Assembly (NCBI GenBank): GCA_029852775.1
Contig: LEKJ01000018.1
Coordinates: 41,050 to 105,049, forward strand
Direction: 5' to 3'
DNA: 64,000 nt
Source: Pasteurellaceae bacterium LFhippo2
GTDB lineage: Bacteria; Pseudomonadota; Gammaproteobacteria; Enterobacterales; Pasteurellaceae
Below are positions 1 through 8,438 of the stretch, in pieces. A program made the position numbers and the translations under genes. Under the pieces are notes generated by a model. It did not search any database. It saw only the letters and a list, made by a program, of their open reading frames with translations, and was not told the DNA's origin. Within the stretch, counting starts at the first letter, position 1; each line of letters begins with the position of its first letter.

Positions 1-1095
1 AATAGCTACATCAAAATACTGTTTAGGGAAACGTTTTGAAAATTCCACCATACCAGAACCTTCGCGCATAGCAGGAGTGATTCCCATAATTTTTGGATCT
101 TTCTCTGCCATTTCACATAACCAATCCCCAAAAATATTTGAGTAAGTTGGTGCTGATTTAGTTTGTGGTAATTTACCGCTAGTATGATCGAATTTAGGCA
201 CACCGTGGAAACCAATTGGATCTTGCTCTGCTGGTTTATAACCTTTACCTTTAGTGGTTTTAATATGTAAAAACTGCGGGCCAGAAAGATTACGCATATT
301 TTTCAATGTAGAAATCAACTCTTCAATATCATGTCCATCAATCGGACCGATATAGTTAAAGCCTAATGTTTCAAACATTGTACCAACCGGTGAAACAAAG
401 CCTTTTACTTGTTCTTCAGTACGGCGGACAAATTCTTTAATTGGCGGTAGGCCAGAAAGTAACTTCTTTCCACCTTCACGTAGCGTACTATACAAGGAAC
501 CTGATAATAAGCGTGCAAGATGGTTATTTAATGCACCTACATTTTCAGAAATAGACATTTCATTATCATTTAAGATAACAAGCATATCGGTATGAAGAGA
601 ACCAGCGTGGTTAATTGCTTCAAATGCCATACCAGCGGTAATAGCACCATCGCCGATCACACACACGGTTTTACGCCCTGCATTTTCTTTCTCTGCCCCA
701 ACTGCAACGCCTAAGCCTGCGCTGATTGAAGTAGAAGAATGGCCAACGCTTAATACATCATAAGGACTCTCTTCACGCCAAGGGAAAGGGTGCACACCAT
801 TTTTTTGACGAATAGTGTGCATCTGTTCTTTACGGCCTGTAAGAATTTTATGTGGATAAGCTTGATGACCAACGTCCCAAATCAGTTGATCAAAAGGCGT
901 CTGATAAACATAATGCAATGCCACTGTTAATTCAACGACACCAAGCCCAGACGCTAAATGACCACTGGTTTGACTTACGCATTCTAATAGATAGCTACGC
1001 AACTCATTACACAATGGTTGAAGTTGTTCTTTAGGTAATAGACGCAAATCTTCTGGCGAATTGATTTGGCTTAACAATGGATAGGTTTTCTGCAT
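1..1095 (-). CDS. dxs: 1-deoxy-D-xylulose-5-phosphate synthase, N-terminal part
   Basis: Partial: the gene runs off the left edge, so only the first 365 codons are present of about 620 usual for the family. It condenses pyruvate and glyceraldehyde 3-phosphate to DXP, the first step of the MEP isoprenoid pathway, which also feeds thiamine and pyridoxal synthesis. Visible features are the SGHLASGLG segment with His46, the DVGHQ motif with His77, and the thiamine-diphosphate motif beginning GDG at 148-150 and ending at Asn176. The ATG at 1095 is followed by the typical [11 protein letters not shown] start. The upstream gap to suhB holds a GTAGG hairpin repeat. Confidence 0.95.
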   Translation of the reverse strand, partial: MQKTYPLLSQINSPEDLRLLPKEQLQPLCNELRSYLLECVSQTSGHLASGLGVVELTVALHYVYQTPFDQLIWDVGHQAYPHKILTGRKEQMHTIRQKNGVHPFPWREESPYDVLSVGHSSTSISAGLGVAVGAEKENAGRKTVCVIGDGAITAGMAFEAINHAGSLHTDMLVILNDNEMSISENVGALNNHLARLLSGSLYSTLREGGKKLLSGLPPIKEFVRRTEEQVKGFVSPVGTMFETLGFNYIGPIDGHDIEELISTLKNMRNLSGPQFLHIKTTKGKGYKPAEQDPIGFHGVPKFDHTSGKLPQTKSAPTYSNIFGDWLCEMAEKDPKIMGITPAMREGSGMVEFSKRFPKQYFDVAI

Positions 1096-1131
1096 AGATA
1101 TTTATCTTTATTCTATTTTTATGCGGACAGT

Positions 1132-1154
1132 GTAGGGACACGGTGCCCGTGTCC
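1132..1154 (+). repeat. GTAGG hairpin (REP-like), GGACACGG core
   Basis: GTAG is followed by the palindrome GGACACGGTGCCCGTGTCC. It lies in the gap between suhB and dxs, both on the minus strand. The outer bases GCGGACA (1123-1129) and TGTCCGC (1150-1156) offer an alternative pairing. It has the same core type as the pair at 11925-11972. Confidence 0.7.
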
Positions 1155-1175
1155 GCTGTTATTTTATAATAAGAA

Positions 1176-1988
1176 TTATGCTTTTAATTCTTCAGTTAAT
1201 GTTGGCTGAATGCTGTTTAAAATCTCTTTAACCACTCGGCCACTACCAGCAACTAAGTTACCTGATTGAAGATATTCTGTACCACCAACAAAGTTAGTTA
1301 CGATAGCACCTGCTTCACGTGCGATTAAATCGCCAGCTGCGCAATCCCAAGGTTTTAAACCGATTTCAAAGAAACCATCAACACGGCCTGTTGCAACATA
1401 AGCTAAATCTAATGCCGCAGAACCTGTACGACGGAAATCTGCTACACCGTTATTCATTAATGCTTCGATCATATTTAAGTGAGCAGTACGGTGTCTTGTT
1501 GCTTTGAATGGGAAACCTGTTGCGATAACAGTACCGTTTAAATCACGACGAGATGTATCAACACGTACACGGAACTCGTTTAATTTAGTACCTTCGCCAC
1601 GTACAGCAGTGAATAACTCGTTACGGATTGGATCGTAAACAACGCCTACTTCAGTACGACCGTTTACACGAATTGCGATAGATACCGCAAAGTGTGGTAA
1701 ACGTTTAACGAAGTTAGTTGTGCCATCTAGTGGATCGATAATCCATTGCACATCAGTATTCTCACCTTTCACGATACCAGATTCTTCACCTACAATTGTA
1801 TGATCAGGATACGACTTTTGGATTACTTCGATAATCGCTTGTTCAGCCGCTTTATCGATAGCCGTTACATAATCATTTGTACCTTTTTGAGCAACAGAGA
1901 TTTCATTAGGCGCTTGCTCATAGCCTTTGGCAATAACATTACCTGCTTTTCGTGCAGCACGAATAGCGATGTTTAACATTGGATTCAT
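1176..1988 (-). CDS. suhB: Inositol-1-monophosphatase family protein SuhB
   Basis: A 270-residue Mg-dependent phosphatase of the inositol monophosphatase family. In E. coli SuhB also joins the NusA-dependent rRNA transcription antitermination complex, so the enzymatic role may not be its main one. Motifs seen are the VGEESG loop, the metal-binding DPLDGTTNF and the C-terminal KPWDCAAGDLI. I chose the ATG at 1988 (MNPMLNIAIRAARKAG), which has GGTGGA just upstream. The longer frame would add 26 hydrophobic residues with no family counterpart. It is divergent from the methyltransferase gene at 2141. Confidence 0.93.
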   Translation of the reverse strand: MNPMLNIAIRAARKAGNVIAKGYEQAPNEISVAQKGTNDYVTAIDKAAEQAIIEVIQKSYPDHTIVGEESGIVKGENTDVQWIIDPLDGTTNFVKRLPHFAVSIAIRVNGRTEVGVVYDPIRNELFTAVRGEGTKLNEFRVRVDTSRRDLNGTVIATGFPFKATRHRTAHLNMIEALMNNGVADFRRTGSAALDLAYVATGRVDGFFEIGLKPWDCAAGDLIAREAGAIVTNFVGGTEYLQSGNLVAGSGRVVKEILNSIQPTLTEELKA

Positions 1989-2140
1989 AATTCCACCAGA
2001 TTTTAAAGAACAGTTTAAGGGATATAAAAGGATTGGGATTATAAGCGATAATGGGATTAGTCGCAATAAAAAAGCCTATCTGCCTAAATGCATTTCTGCT
2101 ATACTTTGTGCGTTTTTCCTTCCTAATAAAGTAACATCCT

Positions 2141-3328
2141 ATGAATAACAAATTTAACAACAAAGCTCCACGTTTTAAAACAGTTGAAGAACGCAGTGAG
2201 CCGAAATTCTCTCAAGAACGTAAATTCCAAGATAAATCTGACCGCTTTGATCGCAAAGAACGTGATAACCGCAGTTCTAAACCATTTGGAGAGCGTTCAG
2301 AACGTCCATATCGTGATCGTAATGATCGTTCAGAGAAACCGTTTCGCGAGCGCAGCGAACGCAATGACAAGCCATTTAGAAACGAGCGTTCAGACCGCTT
2401 TGAGCGTAAAGATCGCAACGATAGAAATGAACGCTTTGAGCGCAAACGTGATGAAAGACCAAATTATGATATTTATCCAAGCGAAGGCAGAAAAGCCAGT
2501 GGTGAAGGCTCAGTTCAGATCAGCGTAAAAGGTGCAAATCGTTCAGTTGAGAAAAAAACAGGCCCATTATCGCCACGTGCGCCTGAAAAAATCCGTAATA
2601 ACAAAGCCACAGAAATGAAGGTGTATGGCGAAAATGCTTGCCATACTTTATTCCAACAACGCCCAGAAGCTATCGTGCGTTTATGGACAACGGTAGAGCA
2701 ATCTCACAAAATTGGTGAGATGATGAGCTATTTAGCGGAAAATAAAAAGGCTTATCACGTTGTTGATAGTGAAGAAATGGAAAGAGTAACAGGAACAGAA
2801 CACCACGGCGGTATCTGTTTACTTGTGAAAAAAGCGACACCATTTACTTTAGAAGGTTATTTAGATGTCGCGCGTCAGAGAGATTGTTTAGTGCTATTAG
2901 ACGGCGTAAACAATGCGCAAAACGTAGGCGGTATTATCCGTACTTGCGCATTCTACGGTGTAAAAGGCATTATTGTTGAAAGTAACGATATCTTAAATTC
3001 AAGTGCGGCGGCGCGTGTTGCGGAAGGCGGTTTAGAGTTTGTTCGTCCTCTAGAAACTAAACATAAGCAGATTGCTTTAGAGCAGCTACGCAAAGCTGGC
3101 TATCAAATCGTACATCTAACTCGCCAGAAACAAGCAAAAGCATTAGCGAAAACAGTACTGGCTGAGAAAGTGGTATTTGTATTAAGTGAAGTGGTTTCAA
3201 ATGAAGTGGAATATCCGCAAGATACTTCGGTGCAGCTTTCATTTGCGAATCCATTAAACAGCGGATTAAATGTGGCAGTAAATGCGGGTATCTTAGTTGC
3301 GCAGTGGTATCACGCAAACATTGTTTAA
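2141..3328 (+). CDS. yfiF: SpoU/TrmH-family RNA 2'-O-methyltransferase, YfiF-like
   Basis: A 395-residue protein. Residues about 1-115 are low-complexity and very rich in Arg, Asp, Glu and Ser, with repeats of the type RSERPYRDRNDRSEKPFRER, probably disordered. A SpoU substrate-binding region follows (about 150-230), then the SPOUT methyltransferase domain with DGVNNAQNVGGIIRTCAF, SSAAARVAEGG and a C-terminal NSGLNVAVNAGI knot. The family transfers methyl groups from SAM to ribose 2'-OH of rRNA or tRNA; the target of this member is unknown. The 3' end is closed by a hairpin terminator. Confidence 0.85.
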   Translation: MNNKFNNKAPRFKTVEERSEPKFSQERKFQDKSDRFDRKERDNRSSKPFGERSERPYRDRNDRSEKPFRERSERNDKPFRNERSDRFERKDRNDRNERFERKRDERPNYDIYPSEGRKASGEGSVQISVKGANRSVEKKTGPLSPRAPEKIRNNKATEMKVYGENACHTLFQQRPEAIVRLWTTVEQSHKIGEMMSYLAENKKAYHVVDSEEMERVTGTEHHGGICLLVKKATPFTLEGYLDVARQRDCLVLLDGVNNAQNVGGIIRTCAFYGVKGIIVESNDILNSSAAARVAEGGLEFVRPLETKHKQIALEQLRKAGYQIVHLTRQKQAKALAKTVLAEKVVFVLSEVVSNEVEYPQDTSVQLSFANPLNSGLNVAVNAGILVAQWYHANIV

Positions 3329-3345
3329 ACTATTATCGTTATCTT

Positions 3346-3379
3346 AACGCTCTTCTATTTGATAGAAGGGCGTTTTTCT
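3346..3379 (+). terminator. Rho-independent terminator after yfiF
   Basis: Stem AACGCTCTTCTAT / ATAGAAGGGCGTT with a short loop, followed by TTTTCTT. It sits 17 bases after the stop codon. Confidence 0.8.
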
Positions 3380-3486
3380 TATCTGACGTAATCTGTCATT
3401 TCCTTCTTTTAACATCGTTGCTGATAATTTTTATCGACTTTTAATTTCGTTAACAAACCTGTTACTACACTTTTAAGGAAATTTTT

Positions 3487-4149
3487 ATGCAAGATTTTAA
3501 AAGCATTGTTCTTGAATACATCGGAAAATATCCCCGTTTAGAATTTGTTGAATTGGAATTTGATTGGCAAGATAACGCTATCACATTCTTTTCGCCTAAG
3601 TCTAAAGAGATCATTATGTCTTTTATTCAACATTCTGAAACACATTTTGAATCCCTTATTGGTTTTGAATTTGAAGATGAAAAATATGGGAAGTGTTTTG
3701 ATACTATAGTTGATTTAGATTGCGACTTTGCACAAGATGAAAATGGCGTATATTGTAAGCTATCAGATCATAACGAGTATTATCCAAGCTATGAAGAGCT
3801 ATATATTGCTCATCAAATTAAGCCGCTTTTAGATGAATATTTAACGCATTTTATGCATGCAGATTTTGAATTCTGGGTAAAAAAAGATTCGGGCTCTCAA
3901 TTTATTAGCCTTCCTCAAAAAGATGTTATTCAAGCTAAAAGACGAGAAAAAGGTTGGGAATTACTTCGAGGAGCAGTCCACTATACAGATGACGAACTTT
4001 TTCCTGTTGTTCTTGAGTTTTGCCGAGAAAGTGAAGTGATAAGTATCTCTCGAACACAACGTAAGTTCTACCTTGCTTTTAATCAAGCGGCAAGGCTTAT
4101 TGATCGTGCGAAAGAGATTTTAGCAAAAGAGTCTGAAAGCAATCTATAA
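3487..4149 (+). CDS. Unrecognised protein with C-terminal FtsK-gamma-like winged helix
   Basis: A 220-residue acidic soluble protein. Residues 1-160 match no family I recognise and contain no motor or membrane motif. Residues about 168-211 read DDELFPVVLEF...SISRTQRKFYLAFNQAAR, which lines up with the gamma domain of FtsK (LFDQAV-F...ASISGVQRQFRIGYNRAAR). In FtsK that winged helix recognises KOPS DNA and touches XerD. Here it stands alone, without the ATPase. AAGGAA precedes the ATG. I infer DNA binding; the partner and role are unknown. The gene is flanked by a terminator and a CCGG-type uptake-signal dyad, so it seems to be a single-gene unit. Confidence 0.75.
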   Translation: MQDFKSIVLEYIGKYPRLEFVELEFDWQDNAITFFSPKSKEIIMSFIQHSETHFESLIGFEFEDEKYGKCFDTIVDLDCDFAQDENGVYCKLSDHNEYYPSYEELYIAHQIKPLLDEYLTHFMHADFEFWVKKDSGSQFISLPQKDVIQAKRREKGWELLRGAVHYTDDELFPVVLEFCRESEVISISRTQRKFYLAFNQAARLIDRAKEILAKESESNL

Positions 4150-4154
4150 ATGCT

Positions 4155-4212
4155 ACAACCGGTCTGATTTTCAAAAAAACTTGCAAAAAAATGGCTAAAT
4201 TGAACCGGTTGT
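4155..4212. repeat. Inverted pair of variant uptake-signal cores (ACAACCGGT)
   Basis: ACAACCGGT at 4155-4163, with the TCTGATTTT flank seen next to true uptake signals, faces ACCGGTTGT at 4204-4212. The arms are exact complements. It follows the FtsK-gamma-domain gene and may act as its terminator; no clear T-run follows. Confidence 0.6.
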
Positions 4213-4245
4213 ATAGTATGTTATAAACAACATAGGAGACATAAA

Positions 4246-4983
4246 ATGAAAGCATTACCAAGAGTTGTCGTATTAACTGGTGCTGGGATTTCGGCTGAAT
4301 CGGGTATTCAAACCTTCCGCGCGGCAGATGGCTTATGGGAAGGGCATAGTGTAAAAGATGTCGCGACTCCCGAAGGATTTATGCGTAATCCGGAATTGGT
4401 CCAAACTTTCTATAACGAACGCCGACGTAAGCTTTTTGCTCCTGAAATTCAACCGAATAAAGCCCATTTTGCGTTAGCTGAATTGGAAGAAATATTAGGT
4501 GAAAATTTACTAATTGTTACCCAAAATGTTGATAACTTACACGAACGAGCAGGATCTAAAAATGTAATTCACATGCACGGCGAATTATTACAAGTGCGCT
4601 GTACAGGTTCGGGAAAAGTGTATCAATGGGAAAAGGATATTACTTCAGAAGATCGCTGTACTTGTTGCCGACAACCACGTAAATTGCGTCCACATATCGT
4701 CTGGTTTGGGGAAATGCCACTACAAATGAACCGAATTTATGATGAGCTTTTTATGTGTGATTATTTTATCGCTATTGGCACATCGGGCAATGTCTATCCC
4801 GCAGCAGGATTTGTAGAAGAAGCGAATAATGCAGGGGCAGTAACATTAGAACTCAATCTTGAGCCGAGCGTAGTCAAAAATAAATTCCAAAATGCTAAAT
4901 ATGGTAAAGCGACCGAGCTTGTTCCGCAGTTTGTTGATTCCTTTATAAGAATGATTAATAAAGGTGAGCATTATGAAAAATGA
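4246..4983 (+). CDS. cobB: NAD-dependent protein deacylase, class III sirtuin
   Basis: A 245-residue sirtuin that removes acetyl or succinyl groups from lysines, consuming NAD. Seen: the [17 protein letters not shown] loop at 12-25, [11 protein letters not shown] at 93-103, catalytic His111 in HMHGEL, four zinc cysteines (119, 138, 140/141), and the Y56-x-x-R59 pair that marks desuccinylase-capable class III enzymes. It lacks the N-terminal extension of long E. coli CobB. AGGAGA lies upstream of the ATG. It overlaps the next sirtuin gene by 11 bases, so the two are probably co-translated. Confidence 0.93.
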   Translation: MKALPRVVVLTGAGISAESGIQTFRAADGLWEGHSVKDVATPEGFMRNPELVQTFYNERRRKLFAPEIQPNKAHFALAELEEILGENLLIVTQNVDNLHERAGSKNVIHMHGELLQVRCTGSGKVYQWEKDITSEDRCTCCRQPRKLRPHIVWFGEMPLQMNRIYDELFMCDYFIAIGTSGNVYPAAGFVEEANNAGAVTLELNLEPSVVKNKFQNAKYGKATELVPQFVDSFIRMINKGEHYEK

Positions 4984-5812
4984 TCTTAATTATGCGGTTG
5001 AGTTGATTAAAAAAGCGGATGGATTATTAATTACCGCTGGGGCTGGAATGAGTGTAGATAGTGGTCTGCCTGATTTCCGTAGCTCAGGCGGATTTTGGAA
5101 CGCTTATCCGCCTTTTCAGGCAATGGGATTAGGCTTTTCACAAGTCGCCACACCCAATTTTTATCTTGAACATACTGAACAAGCTTATTGGTTCTTTGCA
5201 CATCGTTTAATCCAATATCGTAACGCTACACCCCATGAAGGTTATCAGATTTTGAAACGTTGGGGCGAGCAGATGAAGCATGGCTATTTTGTATTTACTA
5301 GCAATGTCGATGGGCATTTCCAGAAAGCAGGATTTGATAATAAACGTATTTATGAGGTTCATGGCACGCTGGAACGTATGCAATGTTTCCATAATTGTCA
5401 AGGTAAGAGCTGGAGTTCCGCAGAGTTCCAACCTATTGTTGATGATGAACACTATCGAGTGATTAGCCCTAAGCCGATTTGCCCTGATTGTGGCGGAATG
5501 GCTCGTCAAAATGTGATGATGTTTGATGATTGGTTCTATTGCGATTATTACTATCGTTTTAAAGAAGTCGCTTTGGAAGAGTGGTTAAGAAAAGTTGGCA
5601 ATTTAGTGGTTATTGAAATCGGTGCCGGCAAAGCAATTCCAACGGTGCGAAATTTTTCTGAACGCACTGCAAAGCAGAAAAAAGGCGGTTTTATTCGTAT
5701 TAATCCACAAGATGCGGGTGTGCCTAAAATGCATTTTCTAAGTTTAGAAATGGGGGCATTGGAGGCGTTGAGAGCGCTGGATAATATCTTGAATTTAGAT
5801 AGAAATTCTTAA
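4973..5812 (+). CDS. Divergent Sir2-family protein
   Basis: A 279-residue second sirtuin, directly downstream of cobB. It keeps an NAD loop ([16 protein letters not shown], 21-36), the Asn-Val-Asp of the second motif as SNVDGHF (110-116), the catalytic-position His130 in EVHGTLE, and cysteine pairs 138/142 and 170/173 for zinc. It differs from CobB in having Ser for the usual Gln before [15 protein letters not shown] in place of the usual GTS motif, and no Y-x-x-R pair. The substrate could be acyl-lysine, ADP-ribose transfer or NAD itself. I start at the ATG at 4973 (AAAGGTGAG upstream) rather than the GTG at 4964. Confidence 0.8.
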   Translation: MKNDLNYAVELIKKADGLLITAGAGMSVDSGLPDFRSSGGFWNAYPPFQAMGLGFSQVATPNFYLEHTEQAYWFFAHRLIQYRNATPHEGYQILKRWGEQMKHGYFVFTSNVDGHFQKAGFDNKRIYEVHGTLERMQCFHNCQGKSWSSAEFQPIVDDEHYRVISPKPICPDCGGMARQNVMMFDDWFYCDYYYRFKEVALEEWLRKVGNLVVIEIGAGKAIPTVRNFSERTAKQKKGGFIRINPQDAGVPKMHFLSLEMGALEALRALDNILNLDRNS

Positions 5813-5845
5813 AATATAGTTTATTTTGTCATTGTGAGAACCTTG

Positions 5846-6532
5846 ATGTCTGTCAAATATCAGCTGACTCAAAATACCATTGAATATAAAGGTCAAATGC
5901 TATACCAAATCCAAGCCTTAAAAGATATTCCTGAAATAGATGTGCAAGCGGGTGATTTTGGGGGATATATTGCAAACGAAAGTAATCTTTCGCAGCAAGG
6001 AAATTGTTGGGTGAGATATCTCAATAAACGGCATTATGGGATTGTGTGTGAAAATGCCAGAGTTATTGAGAATGCAGATATTGGGAATGGGGTAAGAGTG
6101 GAAGGTGAAGCAGAAATATCTGGTAATGTAGAATTATTTGCTTCGCCATTTTCTGATGGTGTTTTGATTTCTAATTGTGCGAAAATTACAGGCAAAAATC
6201 TATTGATTAGAGCACGTTCACGTAGTTCAGTAATGATTTCTGGTAATGTTGAAATTAATGGTGATGGCGTTGAAATTTGTGCAGATAATGGCTATGGACT
6301 ATTTATTGGCGGAAATGTGAAAGTTTATGAGCAAGCACAGGTCATCGGTGACTGCCAACTGTTTGATAATGCTCAACTTTATGGCAAAGCAAAACTAATT
6401 GATTCTACCGCTAAAGATAATGCTCAGATTTTTGGTGAGGCTTTAGTGTCGAATAATTCTCTGATTCTAGGCAATGCCAAGATTTTTGGTAATACAGAGA
6501 TTCGAAATGCGACAATATTTGATAGCGATTAG
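5846..6532 (+). CDS. Hexapeptide-type beta-helix protein, prophage-like
   Basis: A 228-residue protein. An N-terminal segment with ALKDIPEIDVQAGDFGGYI and NLSQQGNCWV is followed by runs of short repeats such as NARVIENADIGNGVRVEGEA and NVEINGDGVEI, up to GNAKIFGNTEI. This is the left-handed beta-helix pattern. The head-plus-repeat layout resembles uncharacterised proteins I know from prophages and their remnants, where it is often annotated as polymer-forming. No signal peptide and no acyltransferase residues are evident. The start is uncertain: a GTG at 5834 is also open. It lies 33 bases after the second sirtuin and may share its transcript. Confidence 0.65.
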   Translation: MSVKYQLTQNTIEYKGQMLYQIQALKDIPEIDVQAGDFGGYIANESNLSQQGNCWVRYLNKRHYGIVCENARVIENADIGNGVRVEGEAEISGNVELFASPFSDGVLISNCAKITGKNLLIRARSRSSVMISGNVEINGDGVEICADNGYGLFIGGNVKVYEQAQVIGDCQLFDNAQLYGKAKLIDSTAKDNAQIFGEALVSNNSLILGNAKIFGNTEIRNATIFDSD

Positions 6533-6580
6533 ATTTTTTAGTATAAAAAATAACAGTTTTAATTCTTACAGGAGCTAAAA

Positions 6581-7042
6581 ATGAAAAAAATTGTTTATAT
6601 CGATATGGATAATGTTCTTGTTGATTTTCCAACAGGGATTGCCAAATTAGAGCCACATATTAAACAGCTTTATCAAGGACGCTATGATGAGGTGCAAGGG
6701 ATTTTCGCCTTAATGGATCCTATGCCTAATGCGATAGAGGCAGTATATAAATTGGCAGAAAAATACGATATTTATGTACTTTCAACTGCGCCTTGGCTCA
6801 ATTCAAGTGCGTGGATGGATAAAGTAGAATGGATTCAGAAATATTTTGGCAAAGAACCCGATAGTCTATTGTATAAACGTCTTATTTTATCTCACCATAA
6901 AAATCTTAATAAGGGGGATTATCTTATTGATGATCGCTTACACAATGGAGCAGATAAGTTCACGGGTGAACATATCCATTTTGGCACAGAGAAATTTCCT
7001 GATTGGCAAAGTGTATTAGACTATTTATTAAATAAGGCTTAA
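6581..7042 (+). CDS. HAD-superfamily 5'(3')-deoxyribonucleotidase-like protein
   Basis: A 153-residue protein of the NT5C type. HAD motif I is IDMDNVLVDF with nucleophile Asp8 and Asp10, motif II is the STAPW stretch at 68-72, and the LSHHKNLNKGDYLIDDR stretch supplies the motif III lysine and motif IV Asp117/118. The family removes phosphate from (deoxy)nucleoside monophosphates; the substrate here is not known. AGGAG precedes the ATG. It is the last rightward gene of the accessory-looking block and converges on pepT across a perfect palindrome. Confidence 0.82.
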   Translation: MKKIVYIDMDNVLVDFPTGIAKLEPHIKQLYQGRYDEVQGIFALMDPMPNAIEAVYKLAEKYDIYVLSTAPWLNSSAWMDKVEWIQKYFGKEPDSLLYKRLILSHHKNLNKGDYLIDDRLHNGADKFTGEHIHFGTEKFPDWQSVLDYLLNKA

Positions 7043-7052
7043 TCTTAACAAA

Positions 7053-7076
7053 TATAGGACGCAGCTGCGTCCTATA
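7053..7076. repeat. 24-bp perfect palindrome between convergent genes
   Basis: The left arm TATAGGACGCAG is mirrored exactly by CTGCGTCCTATA. The foot TAGG and a GGACGC core resemble the GTAGG hairpin family, but the first G is replaced. It could act as a two-way terminator. Confidence 0.6.
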
Positions 7077-7085
7077 AAATTAATG

Positions 7086-8333
7086 TTATTCAAAATCCCA
7101 CTCTGCAAAACCTTGCGCAATGCCAACTACGACATTTGCAGCTTTCTGCATAGTATCTAGTGAAATAAACTCAAATTTGCCGTGAAAATTTTCTCCACCA
7201 GTAAATAGGTTTGGTGTCGGTAAGCCCATAAACGACAAACGCGAACCGTCTGTACCGCCACGAATAGGCTCTAAATTTGGGGTAATACCTTGCAGTTTCA
7301 TTACATTCTCTGCAATTTCGACTAAATATTGGTAATCCACCAACACTTCTTGCATATTGCGATACTGTTCTCTAATTTCGACTTTACCGCAATTCTCTCC
7401 ATATTGCTGTTGCATTGCTTGCATAGTCTGTTTGAGATAATCACCAAAAGTGGCTAATTCTTCTCTAGAGAAGCTACGTAAGATATAACCGATTTCGCAT
7501 TTCTCTAAATCCCCTGAAATATCGTGCAACATAATAAAGCCTTCTCGCCCTTCGCTAGTTGAAGGTGTGAGATGTGGCGGTAGGCGAGATTGAAATTCGC
7601 AAGCGCGTTCCAAAGCATTAATCATCTTACCTTTTGCAGTGCCAGGATGAACGCTACGTCCGTAGAAAGTCACTGTTGCGGCATCTGCATTAAAGTTTTC
7701 ATACTGCAGTTCTCCGAGTGGGCCACCATCTAAGGTATAAGCCACATCAGCACCAAATAATGCGACATCAAAATTATCAGCACCACGCCCAATCTCTTCG
7801 TCAGTGGTAAAACCAACACGAATTTTACCGTGTGGAATTTGTGGGTTAGCCTGTAGATATTCAATTGCAGATAAGATAATCGCAATCCCTGATTTATCGT
7901 CAGCACCGAGTAGGGAAGTTCCATCCGTTGTAACCAATGTATGCCCAATTAGTTGATTAAGATTTGGGAATTGGTTTGGCGAAAGTGTATCGTCACTGCC
8001 TTGTAACAGAATATCGCCACCTTGATAGTTTTCAATCACCTGCGGTTTTACATCTTTGCCGTTAAAATCAGGTGCAGTATCCACGTGAGCAAGTAAGCCT
8101 AAAACAGGAATTTTTTTATCCGTATTCGCAGGCAGTGTTGCGAATAGATAGCCACGCTCATCTAAGTGAATTTCTGTTAAGCCCATTTGTGTCACTTCAT
8201 CTTTGAGAAGATGAAGAAGATCCCATTGTTGTGGTGAACTTGGCACGGTTTGGCTGTGTGGATCTGATGTGGTATAAATTTGGGTATAACGTAGTAAGCG
8301 GTTTAATAGAGATTGTTTATTGGTTTGGATCAT
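7086..8333 (-). CDS. pepT: Peptidase T (tripeptide aminopeptidase)
   Basis: A 415-residue cytoplasmic zinc aminopeptidase of family M20B that releases N-terminal residues from tripeptides. Visible are the metal-binding HVDTAPDF, the bridging aspartate in LLGADDKSGIA, the catalytic-base region TTDEEIGRGAD, a His in YGRSVHPGTAKG, and the GGTDGSRLSFMG substrate loop. Length matches the family (about 410). It is downstream of the opp importer genes, on the same strand, across a double-hairpin repeat, so imported peptides may be its substrates. Confidence 0.95.
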   Translation of the reverse strand: MIQTNKQSLLNRLLRYTQIYTTSDPHSQTVPSSPQQWDLLHLLKDEVTQMGLTEIHLDERGYLFATLPANTDKKIPVLGLLAHVDTAPDFNGKDVKPQVIENYQGGDILLQGSDDTLSPNQFPNLNQLIGHTLVTTDGTSLLGADDKSGIAIILSAIEYLQANPQIPHGKIRVGFTTDEEIGRGADNFDVALFGADVAYTLDGGPLGELQYENFNADAATVTFYGRSVHPGTAKGKMINALERACEFQSRLPPHLTPSTSEGREGFIMLHDISGDLEKCEIGYILRSFSREELATFGDYLKQTMQAMQQQYGENCGKVEIREQYRNMQEVLVDYQYLVEIAENVMKLQGITPNLEPIRGGTDGSRLSFMGLPTPNLFTGGENFHGKFEFISLDTMQKAANVVVGIAQGFAEWDFE

Positions 8334-8369
8334 AGAGTTATATTTTCCGTTGAAATTAATAGTCGCTTT

Positions 8370-8433
8370 CTCTCCCCCATTTGTGGGGGAGAGACAGACA
8401 AAGTTGCGTTCAGCAACTTTGGCAGAGAGAGGG
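8370..8433. repeat. Double-hairpin repeat, copy A
   Basis: Hairpin 1 at 8370-8393 pairs CTCTCCCCCA with TGGGGGAGAG. Hairpin 2 at 8399-8421 pairs CAAAGTTGC with GCAACTTTG, and AGAGAGAGGG follows. The same layout recurs at 51733-51797. It lies just after the oppDF stop and before pepT. Confidence 0.65.
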
Positions 8434-8438
8434 CTATA

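Noticed and set aside
3487-7042. A full prophage or defence island
   Set aside because: No integrase, repeats at the borders, capsid or nuclease genes. The block is kept only as a finding of unusual neighbours.
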